DNA of 64,000 nucleotides from Pseudomonas gregormendelii (GCF_017114825.1 NZ_JADEVO010000025.1:1-64000), one strand, 5' to 3'. Counted from the stretch's first letter, positions 49,710-59,294 are shown. Notes: a model not told the origin generated them from the sequence alone. Made by a program: numbers and translations.

Positions 49710-51287
49710 CTACTTGTCGATCACGCTCATGTTGCGCCCACTGGCCTTGGCCACGTACAGCGCCCTGTCGGCGGCACGCACCAGGTCGTCGGGCTGCTCA
49801 TGCGCGGCCGGGTCCCAGGCGCAGACCCCGACGCTGACGGTGACCACCCCTTCGACGCCCTCGCTGTGTTCGATCGCCGCCAGCTGCACCGCCCGACGAA
49901 TTTTTTCCGCCACCAGGAAGGCGCCCACATAGTCGGTGCCCGGCAGCACCACGGTGAACTCTTCGCCACCGTATCGGGCCGCCAGATCACCTGGGCGCTT
50001 GATGTGCGAGTTGATGATCGAGCTGATCTTGCGCAAGGATGCGTCGCCCGCCACGTGGCCGTACAGATCGTTGAAACGCTTGAAATGATCGACATCAATC
50101 AACAGCAGCGCGAGGTGAGTCTGGGTGCGCCGGGCGCGGCGCATCTCGGTCAGGATGAACAGATCGAACTGGCGTCGGTTGGACAGGCCGGTCAGGGCAT
50201 CTTCCAGCGCGAGCAGCTCCAGGCCGCGATTGACCTCGAGCAGTTTTTCCTGGGCGTCGAGCCGCACACTCTGAATGCGATTCTGCTGCTGCATCAGCCG
50301 GATCAGCCGATAACCGAGGGCACCCAGAAGCCCGAGGAACAGGGCCACGATGCCGGCACTGAGCAGCGATGCCTCGCGCCAGCTGGCTAACACTTCGTCC
50401 TGATTCAGCGCGGCGAATACAATCAGCGGGTACCCTTCGACCCGGCGAAAGCCCACCACCCGTTCCACGCCATCGACCACCGACCGGACCCTGGCCGTCC
50501 CGGCGTTCCCCAACGGCAGCAACTGGGTAAACAGCGGGCCATTGGCCACACTACTGCCGACTTCCGATTCCTTGAACGGACGGCGCACGACAATCGTGGC
50601 GTCATCGGCGATCAGGTTGATCACGCCGTTCTGGCCCATGTCGATGCTGTCATAGAGCGCGAGGAAATGGCTCAGGTGGATGGTCGCCAGCGCCACGCCG
50701 GCAAAACTGCCGTCCGGATGATTGACCCGGCGCGACACCGTCATGATCCATTCGCCACTGGAGCGGCTCTTGATCGACGGGCCGATGTGCGGTCCACGAT
50801 CAGGATGATCGCGGTGGAAGATGAAGTATTCCCGGTCCGAGTTATTGGCGTTGGGCAGGCCGGCGCCGTTGGAGTTGGCGATCCACTGCCCGCTCTGGTC
50901 GTAGACAAACAGGCCGTGCAACTGGCTCAGCTCCCGGCGCTGCACCCCAAGCAGGCGTTGCATCCTGGGCAGGCGCGCCGATTCGATGCCTTCGTTTTCC
51001 AGACGCTCGACCAGCGTCAGCAGCAGCGTGTCAGCCTGCTTGATTGACGCCTGCGCCTGCCAGGCCAGGGCCTGCGCAAGGTTGGACATCGCCACTTCCT
51101 TGTCGCGCAGGTGGTACTGGCGCGAGTTCCAGACTTCCCAGCCGGCGACGGTGGCCATCGACACGCACACGGCGATCAGGAAAAACACCAGTGAGCGGAT
51201 TTTCAGCCTGGACACCGCCTGGCTGCTGTTCAACAACATGGCCGGTTGGGTGTTATCGAGTCGATCGTTAATGGACAGCTGTCCCAT
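49710..51287 (-). CDS. Membrane diguanylate cyclase with periplasmic sensor and GGDEF domain
   Basis: A 525-residue protein. A membrane helix at about residues 30-50 is followed by a periplasmic Cache-type sensor (about 55-320: GVINLIADDATIVVRRPFKE, GVERVVGFRRVEGYPLIVFA), a second helix near 325-345, and a GGDEF domain. The active site GGEEF (near residue 436) and the inhibitory I-site RPGD five residues before it are intact, so it is likely an active, feedback-controlled cyclase making c-di-GMP. ATG 51287 (CAGGGA upstream) is preferred to the longer frame. Confidence 0.9.
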   Translation of the reverse strand: MGQLSINDRLDNTQPAMLLNSSQAVSRLKIRSLVFFLIAVCVSMATVAGWEVWNSRQYHLRDKEVAMSNLAQALAWQAQASIKQADTLLLTLVERLENEGIESARLPRMQRLLGVQRRELSQLHGLFVYDQSGQWIANSNGAGLPNANNSDREYFIFHRDHPDRGPHIGPSIKSRSSGEWIMTVSRRVNHPDGSFAGVALATIHLSHFLALYDSIDMGQNGVINLIADDATIVVRRPFKESEVGSSVANGPLFTQLLPLGNAGTARVRSVVDGVERVVGFRRVEGYPLIVFAALNQDEVLASWREASLLSAGIVALFLGLLGALGYRLIRLMQQQNRIQSVRLDAQEKLLEVNRGLELLALEDALTGLSNRRQFDLFILTEMRRARRTQTHLALLLIDVDHFKRFNDLYGHVAGDASLRKISSIINSHIKRPGDLAARYGGEEFTVVLPGTDYVGAFLVAEKIRRAVQLAAIEHSEGVEGVVTVSVGVCAWDPAAHEQPDDLVRAADRALYVAKASGRNMSVIDK

Positions 51288-51303
51288 GTCATTCCCTGAC
51301 CTC

Positions 51304-51834
51304 TTATGGTGTCGGCGTCTGCTTGAGGGCGTCGATCCAGGCGGGATCCAGTCGTGTCTGCCCGGTTTCGATACCCAGCGCTTCCATTCGCGCCTTGTGC
51401 TGGTCAATCTCGCGGTTCAATTGCCCGTGGTCGCTGGAGTTGCCGTCCAGCTCATGCATCTGGGTCAGCCCCAGATGATAGAAGCGTAGCAACTTCATCG
51501 CGTGGGGATCATCGCGATCCACCGCCGCCGTCACCTGATGCATGACATTGGTAATGCTCATCAGGCTGCGCTTTAGCTGCCAGCCATACACGGCGGCCGC
51601 CATCCACGGCTGGCTCCAGAACAGCCCACGCATCAACGCGACCATCAGCAACACCGCCACGAACACCCCGCCGACGTTAAAGCGCATGTTGTCGCCGCCC
51701 GGCTCGCCGAATACGGCCACCGCCACGCTCGACAACAGCATCGCCAGCACCAGGAACACCAAGGCGATAATCACCGTGCTGCGCCGCGTCTGTTGTCGAT
51801 AGGTCTGGGCGTTCATTGGCTGGATTTCAAACAT
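51304..51834 (-). CDS. DUF3087-family membrane protein
   Basis: A 176-residue protein with two helices near 21-43 and 53-70, and a soluble C-terminal part (TAAVDRDDPHAMKLLRFYHL, EIDQHKARMEALGIETGQTR). This layout matches DUF3087 as I remember it. No function known. It lies just upstream of the diguanylate cyclase and may be co-transcribed. Start 51834 or the second Met at 51816. Confidence 0.7.
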   Translation of the reverse strand: MFEIQPMNAQTYRQQTRRSTVIIALVFLVLAMLLSSVAVAVFGEPGGDNMRFNVGGVFVAVLLMVALMRGLFWSQPWMAAAVYGWQLKRSLMSITNVMHQVTAAVDRDDPHAMKLLRFYHLGLTQMHELDGNSSDHGQLNREIDQHKARMEALGIETGQTRLDPAWIDALKQTPTP

Positions 51835-52063
51835 TACGACAGGGTTCCTTGCATCAGGTCATAGATTGAGGGGCAAAAGACTGCGGGGCATTATCGCCTC
51901 ATCGACAGATTTAGCTATGCTGGAGCTCCTTTTCATCTTTTCATCGTCAAAGGGCAACGTGGCGATACCGCGCAGTTCGTGCCATCTTCTTTCATGGATA
52001 CACACTATTCGGATGCCATTTACCGGCCCTTCGTGTGAATGACATCGTTTTAAGGATCATTGA

Positions 52064-53437
52064 ATGACCCAACGACATGTAATCAACGCCTCTGTCAGCC
52101 CTAAAGGCAGCCTGGAAACCCTTTCCCAACGTGAAGTCCAGCAACTGAGCGAAGCCGGTTCCGGCAGCACTTACACCCTTTTCCGCCAATGCGCCCTGGC
52201 CATCCTCAATACCGGCGCGCACGTTGATAACGCCAAGACCATTCTCGAAGCGTACAAGGATTTCGAAATCCGCATTCACCAGCAGGACCGTGGCGTGCGC
52301 CTCGAATTGCTGAACGCCCCCGCCAACGCGTTCGTCGACGGCGAAATGATCGCCAGCACCCGGGAAATGCTGTTCAGCGCCTTGCGCGACATCGTCTATA
52401 CCGAAAACGAGCTGGACAGCCAACGCATCGACCTGAGCAATTCCCAGGGCATCAGCGACTACGTCTTCCACCTGCTGCGCAACGCCCGCACCCTGCGTCC
52501 CGGCATCGAACCGAAGATCGTGGTGTGCTGGGGTGGCCATTCGATCAACACCGAGGAATACAAGTACACCAAGGAAGTCGGCCACGAACTGGGGCTGCGC
52601 AGCCTGGACATCTGCACCGGCTGCGGCCCCGGCGTGATGAAAGGCCCAATGAAGGGTGCGACCATCGCCCACGCCAAGCAACGCATCCATGGTGGCCGCT
52701 ACCTGGGCCTGACCGAACCGGGAATCATCGCCGCCGAGGCGCCGAACCCGATCGTCAACGAATTGGTGATCCTGCCGGACATCGAAAAACGCCTGGAAGC
52801 CTTCGTGCGAGTGGGCCACGGCATCATCATTTTCCCGGGCGGCGCCGGCACGGCCGAAGAGTTCCTGTACCTGCTCGGCATCCTGATGCACCCGGACAAC
52901 GAAGGCCTGCCCTTCCCGGTGATCCTAACCGGGCCCAAGCATGCAGCGCCTTACCTGGAGCAGCTGGACGCGTTCGTCGGCGCAACACTGGGCGATGCGG
53001 CGAAACAGCACTACGAGATCATCATCGACGACCCGGCCGAAGTCGCCAGGCAGATGACCCAGGGCCTCAAGGCGGTCAAGCAATTCCGCCGCGAGCGTAA
53101 CGATGCGTTCCACTTCAACTGGCTGTTGAAGATCGACGAAAGCCTGCAACGCCCGTTCGATCCGACCCACGAAAACATGGCCAACCTGAACCTGAGCCGC
53201 GACCTGCCCGCCCACGAACTGGCCGCCAACCTGCGCCGGGCGTTTTCCGGCATCGTCGCCGGCAACGTCAAGGACAAGGGCATCCGCCTGATCGAGGAAC
53301 ACGGGCCGTATCAGATCCGTGGCGATGCCGCAGTCATGCAGCCGCTGGATCAACTGCTCAAGGCCTTCGTCGCCCAGCACCGGATGAAACTGCCGGGTGG
53401 CGCGGCGTATGTGCCGTGTTATCGAGTGGTGGCCTAG
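52064..53437 (+). CDS. ppnN: PpnN, pyrimidine/purine nucleotide 5'-monophosphate nucleosidase
   Basis: A 457-residue PpnN (YgdH) type protein. The central LOG/Rossmann domain has IVVCWGGHSINTEEYKYTKE, CTGCGPGVMKGPMKGATIAH and the LOG motif FPGGAGTAEEF (about 264-274). N- and C-terminal extensions match PpnN. It cleaves nucleotides to base plus ribose 5-phosphate and is a known (p)ppGpp target. Confidence 0.92.
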   Translation: MTQRHVINASVSPKGSLETLSQREVQQLSEAGSGSTYTLFRQCALAILNTGAHVDNAKTILEAYKDFEIRIHQQDRGVRLELLNAPANAFVDGEMIASTREMLFSALRDIVYTENELDSQRIDLSNSQGISDYVFHLLRNARTLRPGIEPKIVVCWGGHSINTEEYKYTKEVGHELGLRSLDICTGCGPGVMKGPMKGATIAHAKQRIHGGRYLGLTEPGIIAAEAPNPIVNELVILPDIEKRLEAFVRVGHGIIIFPGGAGTAEEFLYLLGILMHPDNEGLPFPVILTGPKHAAPYLEQLDAFVGATLGDAAKQHYEIIIDDPAEVARQMTQGLKAVKQFRRERNDAFHFNWLLKIDESLQRPFDPTHENMANLNLSRDLPAHELAANLRRAFSGIVAGNVKDKGIRLIEEHGPYQIRGDAAVMQPLDQLLKAFVAQHRMKLPGGAAYVPCYRVVA

Positions 53438-53447
53438 CACCAGCATC

Positions 53448-53630
53448 TGTGTACGCCGGACATCTCTGTGGAAGCCGGGCTTGCCCGCGATGGCGTCTGC
53501 GGATTCGACATTGATGTGACCGGGAGATTGCTATCGCGAGCAGGCTCGCTCCCACAGGGGATTGACGGTGTGCGCAGAATTTGTGTACGGCGGACATCTC
53601 TGTGGGAGCGAGCCTGCTCGCGATGGCGGT
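53448..53630. repeat. REP cluster with a duplicated 24-bp leader
   Basis: A 24-bp sequence beginning TGTGTACG and ending CATCTCTGTGG occurs at 53448-53471 and 53582-53605 with one mismatch, each followed by a REP unit; an inverted REP (GCGAGCAGGCTCGCTCCCAC, 53536-53555) lies between. It fills the gap between ppnN and the convergent hydrolase. Confidence 0.85.
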
Positions 53631-53684
53631 GTACCTGATGCAGCGATGCTGGCCGCTGCCACAGGTTAGCGCTCGTTCAGCCGG

Positions 53685-54758
53685 TCATAATTTATCGGCA
53701 TCAATCACTGCTTTGGCAAAGGCCTTCGGGTCTTCCTGGGGTAGGTTGTGGCCGATACCGCCCTTGATCAAGCGGAACTCATACTTGCCGGTGAAGCGTT
53801 TCGCATAGTCCTCGGGAGCTGGATGCGGCGCGCCGTTGGCGTCGCCTTCCAAGGCGATGGTCGGCACGCTGATGGTGGGCGCCTTGGCCAGCTGCTGTTC
53901 CAGGGCCTCGTAACGGCTTTCCCCTTGTACCAACCCCAGGCGCCAGCGGTAGTTGAAGACGGTGATCGCTACATGGTCGGGGTTGTCCAGGGCTGCAGCG
54001 CTGCGCTCGAACGTGGCATCGTCGAAGGCCCACTTCGGTGAGGCGAGTTCCCAGATCAACCTGGCGAAGTCATGACGATTTTTCTCATACCCGGCCTGGC
54101 CGCGATCGGTCGCGAAATAGAACTGGTACCACCACTGCAACTCGGCCTTGGGCGGTAACGGGTTCTTGCCTGCCGCCTGGTTGCCGATCAGATAACCGCT
54201 GACCGCCACCAACGCATCGACCCGCTCCGGCCAGAGCGCCGCAACGATGTCTGCCGAACGTGCGCCCCAATCATAGCCACCCAATACGGCCTGCTTGATC
54301 TGCAGCGCGTCCATGAAGTCGATGACATCACTGGCCAGTGCGGCAGGCTGGCCGTTGCGCAGCGTCTTGTCGGAGAGAAAGTGTGTATCGCCATACCCCC
54401 GCGCATAAGGCATCAGCACGCGATAACCCTGCGCGGCCAACAAAGGTGCCACCTCGGTGTAACTGTGAATATCATAAGGCCAGCCGTGCAGCAGAATGAC
54501 CACGGGGCCCTCGGCCGGACCCACCTCGGCGTAAGCTACATTCAGCAGACCGGCCTGTACGTGCTTCAACGGGCCGAACACGGCAGATGGATCGACTTTG
54601 GTGCTTACCGTAGCCGCCGCGGTCGCGGTTGCGGTGGTGCTGGCCTGCACGTTGGCCGTAACCAGGAGGCCCAACTGCAGCAACACCGCAGCAAGGATCG
54701 AAGGCCCCACCAGGCGCCGGTGCTTAGCGGTTGTAATGGTCGACAAGGCGTTGTTCAC
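53685..54758 (-). CDS. Exported alpha/beta hydrolase, epoxide hydrolase-like
   Basis: A 357-residue protein with an N-terminal hydrophobic export signal (about 18-38, LLQLGLLVTANVQA) preceded by Lys/Arg, then an Ala/Thr-rich stretch. The hydrolase has the oxyanion HGWPYD (about 92-97), an Asp nucleophile in GGYDWGA (about 164-170) and a terminal GGIGHN catalytic His. The Asp nucleophile points to epoxide hydrolase or haloalkane-dehalogenase-like activity. It is divergent from a response regulator. Confidence 0.82.
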   Translation of the reverse strand: MNNALSTITTAKHRRLVGPSILAAVLLQLGLLVTANVQASTTATATAAATVSTKVDPSAVFGPLKHVQAGLLNVAYAEVGPAEGPVVILLHGWPYDIHSYTEVAPLLAAQGYRVLMPYARGYGDTHFLSDKTLRNGQPAALASDVIDFMDALQIKQAVLGGYDWGARSADIVAALWPERVDALVAVSGYLIGNQAAGKNPLPPKAELQWWYQFYFATDRGQAGYEKNRHDFARLIWELASPKWAFDDATFERSAAALDNPDHVAITVFNYRWRLGLVQGESRYEALEQQLAKAPTISVPTIALEGDANGAPHPAPEDYAKRFTGKYEFRLIKGGIGHNLPQEDPKAFAKAVIDADKL

Positions 54759-54936
54759 GTCGGGTGACTCCTGCAGGTGGCGGATGAGCAGTCTGCTCTC
54801 GATGAAGTCTATTTGGCCGGCCCGAGGTATCCACGTTGTGTCGTAAAACCTGTGCTATCGCGACATAACGTGTCCCACGGTGCGACGGATACAGTCCGAT
54901 ACAAAACCCAGAGTTCAATAACAAGAGAATCGAGCG

Positions 54937-55677
54937 ATGGAACACGTCAACCACATCCTGATTGTCGACGACGATCGGGAGATCCGCGAGCTGGTCGGTA
55001 ATTACCTGAAGAAGAACGGCTTGCGCACCACAGTCGTGGCCGATGGACGGCAGATGCGCAGCTTTCTGGAGGCCAACCAGGTGGACCTGATCGTGCTGGA
55101 CATCATGCTGCCCGGCGACGACGGCCTGCAGCTGTGTCGCGAACTGCGCTCGGGCAAGCACAAGGCGACGCCGATCCTGATGCTCACGGCGCGCAACGAT
55201 GAAACCGACCGAATTCTCGGGCTGGAAATGGGCGCCGATGACTACCTGACCAAACCCTTCTCCGCCCGCGAACTGCTTGCCCGCATCAACGCCGTGCTAC
55301 GGCGCACGCGGATGCTGCCGCCTAACCTGCTGGTCAGCGAAAGCGGCCGCTTGCTGGGCTTCGGTCGCTGGCGCCTGGACACCACCGCCCGTCATCTGCT
55401 GGACGAAGATGACACCATGGTCGCCCTGAGTGGTGCCGAATATCGGCTGTTGCGGGTGTTCCTCGACCATCCCCAGCGCGTGCTCAGCCGCGATCAATTG
55501 CTGAACCTGACCCAGGGTCGCGACGCCGACCTGTTCGACCGCTCCATCGACCTGCTGGTCAGCCGGTTGCGCCAACGCTTGATGGATGACTCGCGCGAGC
55601 CGACCTACATCAAGACCGTGCGCAGTGAAGGGTATGTATTTTCCTACCCGGTGCAGATGCTCGGCGCACAGGACTGA
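54937..55677 (+). CDS. Orphan OmpR/PhoB-family response regulator
   Basis: A 246-residue response regulator. The receiver has DDD (11-13), the phospho-acceptor D55 in IVLDIMLPG, T84 and K106 (LTKPF). The C-terminal winged helix (ALSGAEYRLLRVFLDHPQRV, TYIKTVRSEGYVF) binds DNA. No histidine kinase is adjacent, so its kinase is elsewhere. Divergent from the hydrolase across 178 bases. ATG 54937 (AGCG upstream). Confidence 0.92.
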   Translation: MEHVNHILIVDDDREIRELVGNYLKKNGLRTTVVADGRQMRSFLEANQVDLIVLDIMLPGDDGLQLCRELRSGKHKATPILMLTARNDETDRILGLEMGADDYLTKPFSARELLARINAVLRRTRMLPPNLLVSESGRLLGFGRWRLDTTARHLLDEDDTMVALSGAEYRLLRVFLDHPQRVLSRDQLLNLTQGRDADLFDRSIDLLVSRLRQRLMDDSREPTYIKTVRSEGYVFSYPVQMLGAQD

Positions 55678-55791
55678 ATCAGCACAGGCCGATCAACATC
55701 CTTGATAAAGACTATGCCCATGGGTGTTTTTTCATCGACGGGCTGCAGCTCTACAGTGGCCACATCTTCTTCCCACGCTCTTGAGCTGCTC

Positions 55792-56016
55792 ATGAAAATC
55801 ATCATTGGTCTTGGATTTGCCCTGTCGGTCCTGGGTGCCACTTCGGCCATCGCTGCCCCCCACGCAACCGCACAAGTGGTTAGCGCTGCACAGGTCAGCC
55901 AACCGGCTACCTTGAACGTCAATACGGTGGGCGTCGATCACAAGGACGATCAGGCAAGCAAACTGTATGTTGCGGAGAACCGGCCGGAGTTTGGTTCGAA
56001 ATATCAGCGTTATTGA
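55792..56016 (+). CDS. Small exported protein of unknown function
   Basis: A 74-residue protein with a signal peptide (MKIIIGLGFALSVLGATS, cleaved about AIAAPHA) and a polar mature part ending ENRPEFGSKYQRY. Similar tiny periplasmic proteins occur in pseudomonads. ATG 55792 chosen; the frame continues to 55702. No motif recognised. Confidence 0.6.
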   Translation: MKIIIGLGFALSVLGATSAIAAPHATAQVVSAAQVSQPATLNVNTVGVDHKDDQASKLYVAENRPEFGSKYQRY

Positions 56017-56030
56017 TCCGCCCATTGCCC

Positions 56031-56121
56031 TTGTAGGAGCGAGCTTGCTCGCGATCACGGATCCTCATTCAGCGTTGCCGTGTGCTGACTGACGATATCG
56101 TGAGCAAGCTTTGCTCCCACA
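56031..56121. repeat. REP pair
   Basis: TTGTAGGAGCGAGCTTGCTC (56031-56050) and the inverted GTGAGCAAGCTTTGCTCCCA (56100-56119) frame a 50-base spacer. It fills the space between the small exported protein and a convergent gene. Confidence 0.75.
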
Positions 56122-56157
56122 CTTTATGTCCTGCAGGCGCGTCCGACAGGCCATGCC

Positions 56158-57591
56158 CTACAGGGGTTGGGTCAATCTGCGGGCAAGCGCTTTGGCCTGC
56201 AATGCAACGTCCGTCACCGCCGTACTCTCCCACCACATTCCACGCAACGGCGGCCCCATGGCGAACAGCCGACTGGCGACTTGCCCATCGGCACCGATCA
56301 CCGCGCCGTCCGCAGTGGCGGCGATTCCCAATGCCAGCGGTCCGGGCTGAACCAGGCCCCGCGCCAGCAACTGCCGGGGCAGAGGTCGGGCAACCCGTCG
56401 CCAGTCATATTCGATGCCACTGGAATTGATCAACGCCACGCCATGTACCACGCACTCACAAGGCTCGCCACGCCGACGGATGCGAATTCCCAACTCATCC
56501 CCCGACGAAGGTTCAAGCCCCTTGAAGGACGCCGCCTGAATCCGCAGCCGCCCTTCCCCGTGCAACCGCGCGACCAGCTCGGCACTCAAGGGTGGCGAGC
56601 GGTGGTGATGGCTCTCCCACCACGGCCGTACGTGCCGCACGAACTGCCGACGCTGCAAGTCCGTCGCCTGGCTCCACAGCCGTGGAATGTGCACACGCAC
56701 AGTGTCCAGGGGCGCTTGCCAGTCGATCCCCCGGGCAATGGCATCGCGGCAATGGCGGCGCAGTTCGCGTACCAGTTGCCGTGGCGTACGGATGCTCGGG
56801 TCTTCGCCGAGGAAATCGGCCCAGGCCGGCGGCTGGCGGCGCACATGGGGCAGCAGGCCGTGGCGGGAAAACACTTCGATCGGTCCGCGGTGCCCAGCCT
56901 GCTCCAGCGAGACCACAGCATCGACCATGGTCAGGCCGGAACCGATGATCAAAACCGTCGACTGCGGATCAAGCTGGCGCATCGCAGCCACGTCCCAAGG
57001 GTCCAGTGCCGCTGCATTCAGGCCACTGGAGTGGGCCTGTGGCGTGCGTGCGGCGGGAAACATTCCAGTGGCCAGCACCGCATAAGTCCCGCGCAGGCGC
57101 TGCCCGTCGCTCAAGGTCAACCGCACGCCATCGGCCAGGTTCTCGAGGTCGACGACCTCAGCGCGCACGTGTTCCACGCTCGAACCGTTCGCGGCGCCAG
57201 CCACCTGGGCTTCGGCCAGGCGCTGTTGCACATACTCGCCAAATAGCCCGCGCGGGGGGAACAGCTCACTGACCGGCACAGACTGCTGATCGGACTCGGG
57301 CCAGCCGCCCGCCGCTATATGTGCCGTCAGCCACTGCGTCAGGTCATCGGCACTGTCCGGGTCGACGCTCATCCGCGCCGCGTTACCGTTGAGCGTGTGA
57401 CCGAGTTCCACCGCACTGTAGGCCTCCCCGCGACCCAGCTCGGCCCGGGGCTCAATCACCAGCACCGAGCGCCGGCCTGGCAGGCGCAGCAGCTGCACGG
57501 CCAGCATCGCGCCACTCAGGCCGCCGCCGATGATCAGGATGTCCGCCTGGCGGATGGCGTCATTCGCCTGCTCGTGGGGGATTTCACTCAT
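56158..57591 (-). CDS. FAD/NAD(P)-binding oxidoreductase (FAD_NAD_binding_9 type)
   Basis: A 477-residue flavoprotein. The N-terminal FAD site is DILIIGGGLSGAMLAVQLLR (about 17-36); a second nucleotide site is STVLIIGSGLTMVDAVVSLE (about 212-231). C-terminal RLFAMGPPLRGMWWESTAVT is common to this family of uncharacterised flavoproteins. Substrate unknown. GAGAACGCC precedes ATG 57591; a single gene between a REP pair and a regulator. Confidence 0.85.
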   Translation of the reverse strand: MSEIPHEQANDAIRQADILIIGGGLSGAMLAVQLLRLPGRRSVLVIEPRAELGRGEAYSAVELGHTLNGNAARMSVDPDSADDLTQWLTAHIAAGGWPESDQQSVPVSELFPPRGLFGEYVQQRLAEAQVAGAANGSSVEHVRAEVVDLENLADGVRLTLSDGQRLRGTYAVLATGMFPAARTPQAHSSGLNAAALDPWDVAAMRQLDPQSTVLIIGSGLTMVDAVVSLEQAGHRGPIEVFSRHGLLPHVRRQPPAWADFLGEDPSIRTPRQLVRELRRHCRDAIARGIDWQAPLDTVRVHIPRLWSQATDLQRRQFVRHVRPWWESHHHRSPPLSAELVARLHGEGRLRIQAASFKGLEPSSGDELGIRIRRRGEPCECVVHGVALINSSGIEYDWRRVARPLPRQLLARGLVQPGPLALGIAATADGAVIGADGQVASRLFAMGPPLRGMWWESTAVTDVALQAKALARRLTQPL

Positions 57592-57707
57592 GGCGTTCTC
57601 ACAGGTCAGTGTTTTCCTGGACGATCATAAGCGCCAAACCCGGGCCAGCGTCATAGAGCAGTACCAAAGTAGCGATAGCAGCCTTGGCGATCGGCGCTGC
57701 TGGCCGT

Positions 57708-58283
57708 TCAGATCACCACGTTACGCACGAAACGCGCGGCGACTTCGCCTTCATTGCGATAGGAGTGCGGCTGGTTACTGGCGAACATGTAGAACTCCCC
57801 GGCCGCAATAGTGTGGGGAACGTCACCGAGCATCAGCGTCAGGCAACCTTCGAAGACGTAAAGCTGTTCGCTCCAGCCATCAGCATCGGGTTCGGAGGGA
57901 TAGTGTTCGCCTGGCTCCAGGCGCCATTCCCAGAGCTCCACCTCCCTGGTGGCGCTGGCTTTGGACAGCAACACCGCCTTGCTGCCGGGAATGGTGCCGG
58001 CCCAGGCCAGTTCGTTGATGCGACTGGGATCGCGGGCATCGGGGGCCTGGATCAGGTCGCTGAAGGCCACGTCGAGTGCTTCGGCAACGCGGTCGAGGGT
58101 GGTCAGGCTGACATTCTTTTCACCGGCTTCGATTGCCACCAGCATCCGCCGGCTGACCCCGGATTTTTCCGCGAGGGCGGTCTGGCTCATATCGGCGGCG
58201 TGGCGCAGTCGCCGGACATTAAGGCTGACGTGTTGCAGGACCGAAGCCCGTTGCGTGGAATCTTTGTGCACTATATTGCTCAC
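57708..58283 (-). CDS. XRE-family regulator with cupin sensor domain
   Basis: A 191-residue regulator: helix-turn-helix about 22-75 (HAADMSQTALAEKSGVSRRM, SLTTLDRVAEALDVAF) and C-terminal cupin (EQLYVFEGCLTLMLGDVPHT, AAGEFYMFASNQPHSYRNEG). It starts at GTG 58283 or GTG 58271. It is divergent from the EamA exporter and probably controls it via the palindrome at 58297. Confidence 0.83.
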   Translation of the reverse strand: MSNIVHKDSTQRASVLQHVSLNVRRLRHAADMSQTALAEKSGVSRRMLVAIEAGEKNVSLTTLDRVAEALDVAFSDLIQAPDARDPSRINELAWAGTIPGSKAVLLSKASATREVELWEWRLEPGEHYPSEPDADGWSEQLYVFEGCLTLMLGDVPHTIAAGEFYMFASNQPHSYRNEGEVAARFVRNVVI

Positions 58284-58296
58284 TCGGTAGGGTTGG

Positions 58297-58308
58297 GCAG
58301 TATACTGC
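58297..58308. promoter_or_regulatory. 12-bp palindromic operator candidate between regulator and exporter
   Basis: GCAGTATACTGC is a perfect palindrome, 14 bases upstream of the regulator start and 47 bases upstream of the exporter ATG. TATACT could also serve as a -10 box on the plus strand, so binding would block both promoters. Confidence 0.65.
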
Positions 58309-58355
58309 GCAACATACGGCGCATTGTGCGTCCCCCTCCGGTAGCGCGCAAGGAC

Positions 58356-59294
58356 ATGACGTCGGTGAACTCCTCCCCCAATACTTCTCCCCGCTTCTCG
58401 CGGTTCAGCAAAGCCGAATGCGTGCTGGTGGTGATCACCATGGTCTGGGGCGGGACTTTCCTGCTGGTGCAGCATGCGATGACCGTCAGCGGCCCGATGT
58501 TCTTCGTCGGCCTGCGCTTCGCCGCAGCGGCGCTCATCGTCGCGTTGTTTTCCTGGCGGCACCTGCGCGAGCTGACACTGTTCGAGCTCCGGGCCGGGTC
58601 GTTTATCGGTGTGGCGATCATGCTGGGCTACGGCTTGCAGACGGTCGGGTTGCAGAGCATTCCAAGCAGCCAGTCGGCGTTCATCACGGCGCTGTACGTG
58701 CCCTTCGTGCCGTTGCTGCAATGGCTGGTGCTGGGGCGGCGTCCGGGGCTGATGCCGAGTATTGGCATCATGCTGGCGTTTACCGGCTTGATGCTGCTGT
58801 CGGGGCCGGCGGGGGCCTCATTGAATTTCAGCCCGGGTGAAATCGCCACCCTGATCAGTGCCGTGGCGATTGCTGCAGAAATCATTCTGATCAGTCGCTT
58901 TGCCGGTCAGGTCGATGTGCGCCGGGTGACGGTGGTACAACTGGCGGTCACCTCGGTGCTGTCGTTCCTGCTGGTGGTGCCGACCCAGGAGCGCATTCCG
59001 GACTTTTCCTGGCTGCTGCTGTGCAGCGCCCTGGGCCTGGGTGCGGCGAGCGCGGCGATCCAGGTGGCGATGAACTGGGCGCAGAAAAGCGTCTCGCCGA
59101 CCCGCGCTACCCTGATCTATGCCGGCGAGCCGGTCTGGGCCGGAATTGTCGGGCGGATGGCCGGGGAGCGGTTGCCGGCGATTGCGTTGGTCGGCGCGGG
59201 GTTGATTGTGGCAGCGGTGATTGTCAGTGAGTTGAAGACCAAGGGTAAGGCGGTGGTGGCGCAGGAGGACCTGGAGAGCGAAACCCAACGCTGA
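58356..59294 (+). CDS. EamA-family (DMT) transporter
   Basis: A 312-residue protein with about ten hydrophobic helices in two EamA repeats (CVLVVITMVWGGTFLLVQ, GLRFAAAALIVALFSW, TLISAVAIAAEIILISR, ATLIYAGEPVWAGIVGRMAG). These usually export amino acids or metabolites. ATG 58356 has AAGGA adjacent; GTG 58365 has the better spacing. Divergent from an XRE-cupin regulator. Confidence 0.88.
   Translation: MTSVNSSPNTSPRFSRFSKAECVLVVITMVWGGTFLLVQHAMTVSGPMFFVGLRFAAAALIVALFSWRHLRELTLFELRAGSFIGVAIMLGYGLQTVGLQSIPSSQSAFITALYVPFVPLLQWLVLGRRPGLMPSIGIMLAFTGLMLLSGPAGASLNFSPGEIATLISAVAIAAEIILISRFAGQVDVRRVTVVQLAVTSVLSFLLVVPTQERIPDFSWLLLCSALGLGAASAAIQVAMNWAQKSVSPTRATLIYAGEPVWAGIVGRMAGERLPAIALVGAGLIVAAVIVSELKTKGKAVVAQEDLESETQR

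Noticed and set aside
57684..58355. N-terminal extension of the EamA transporter to 57684
   Set aside because: The extension runs antisense through the XRE-cupin gene and the palindrome; the helices begin only after 58356.
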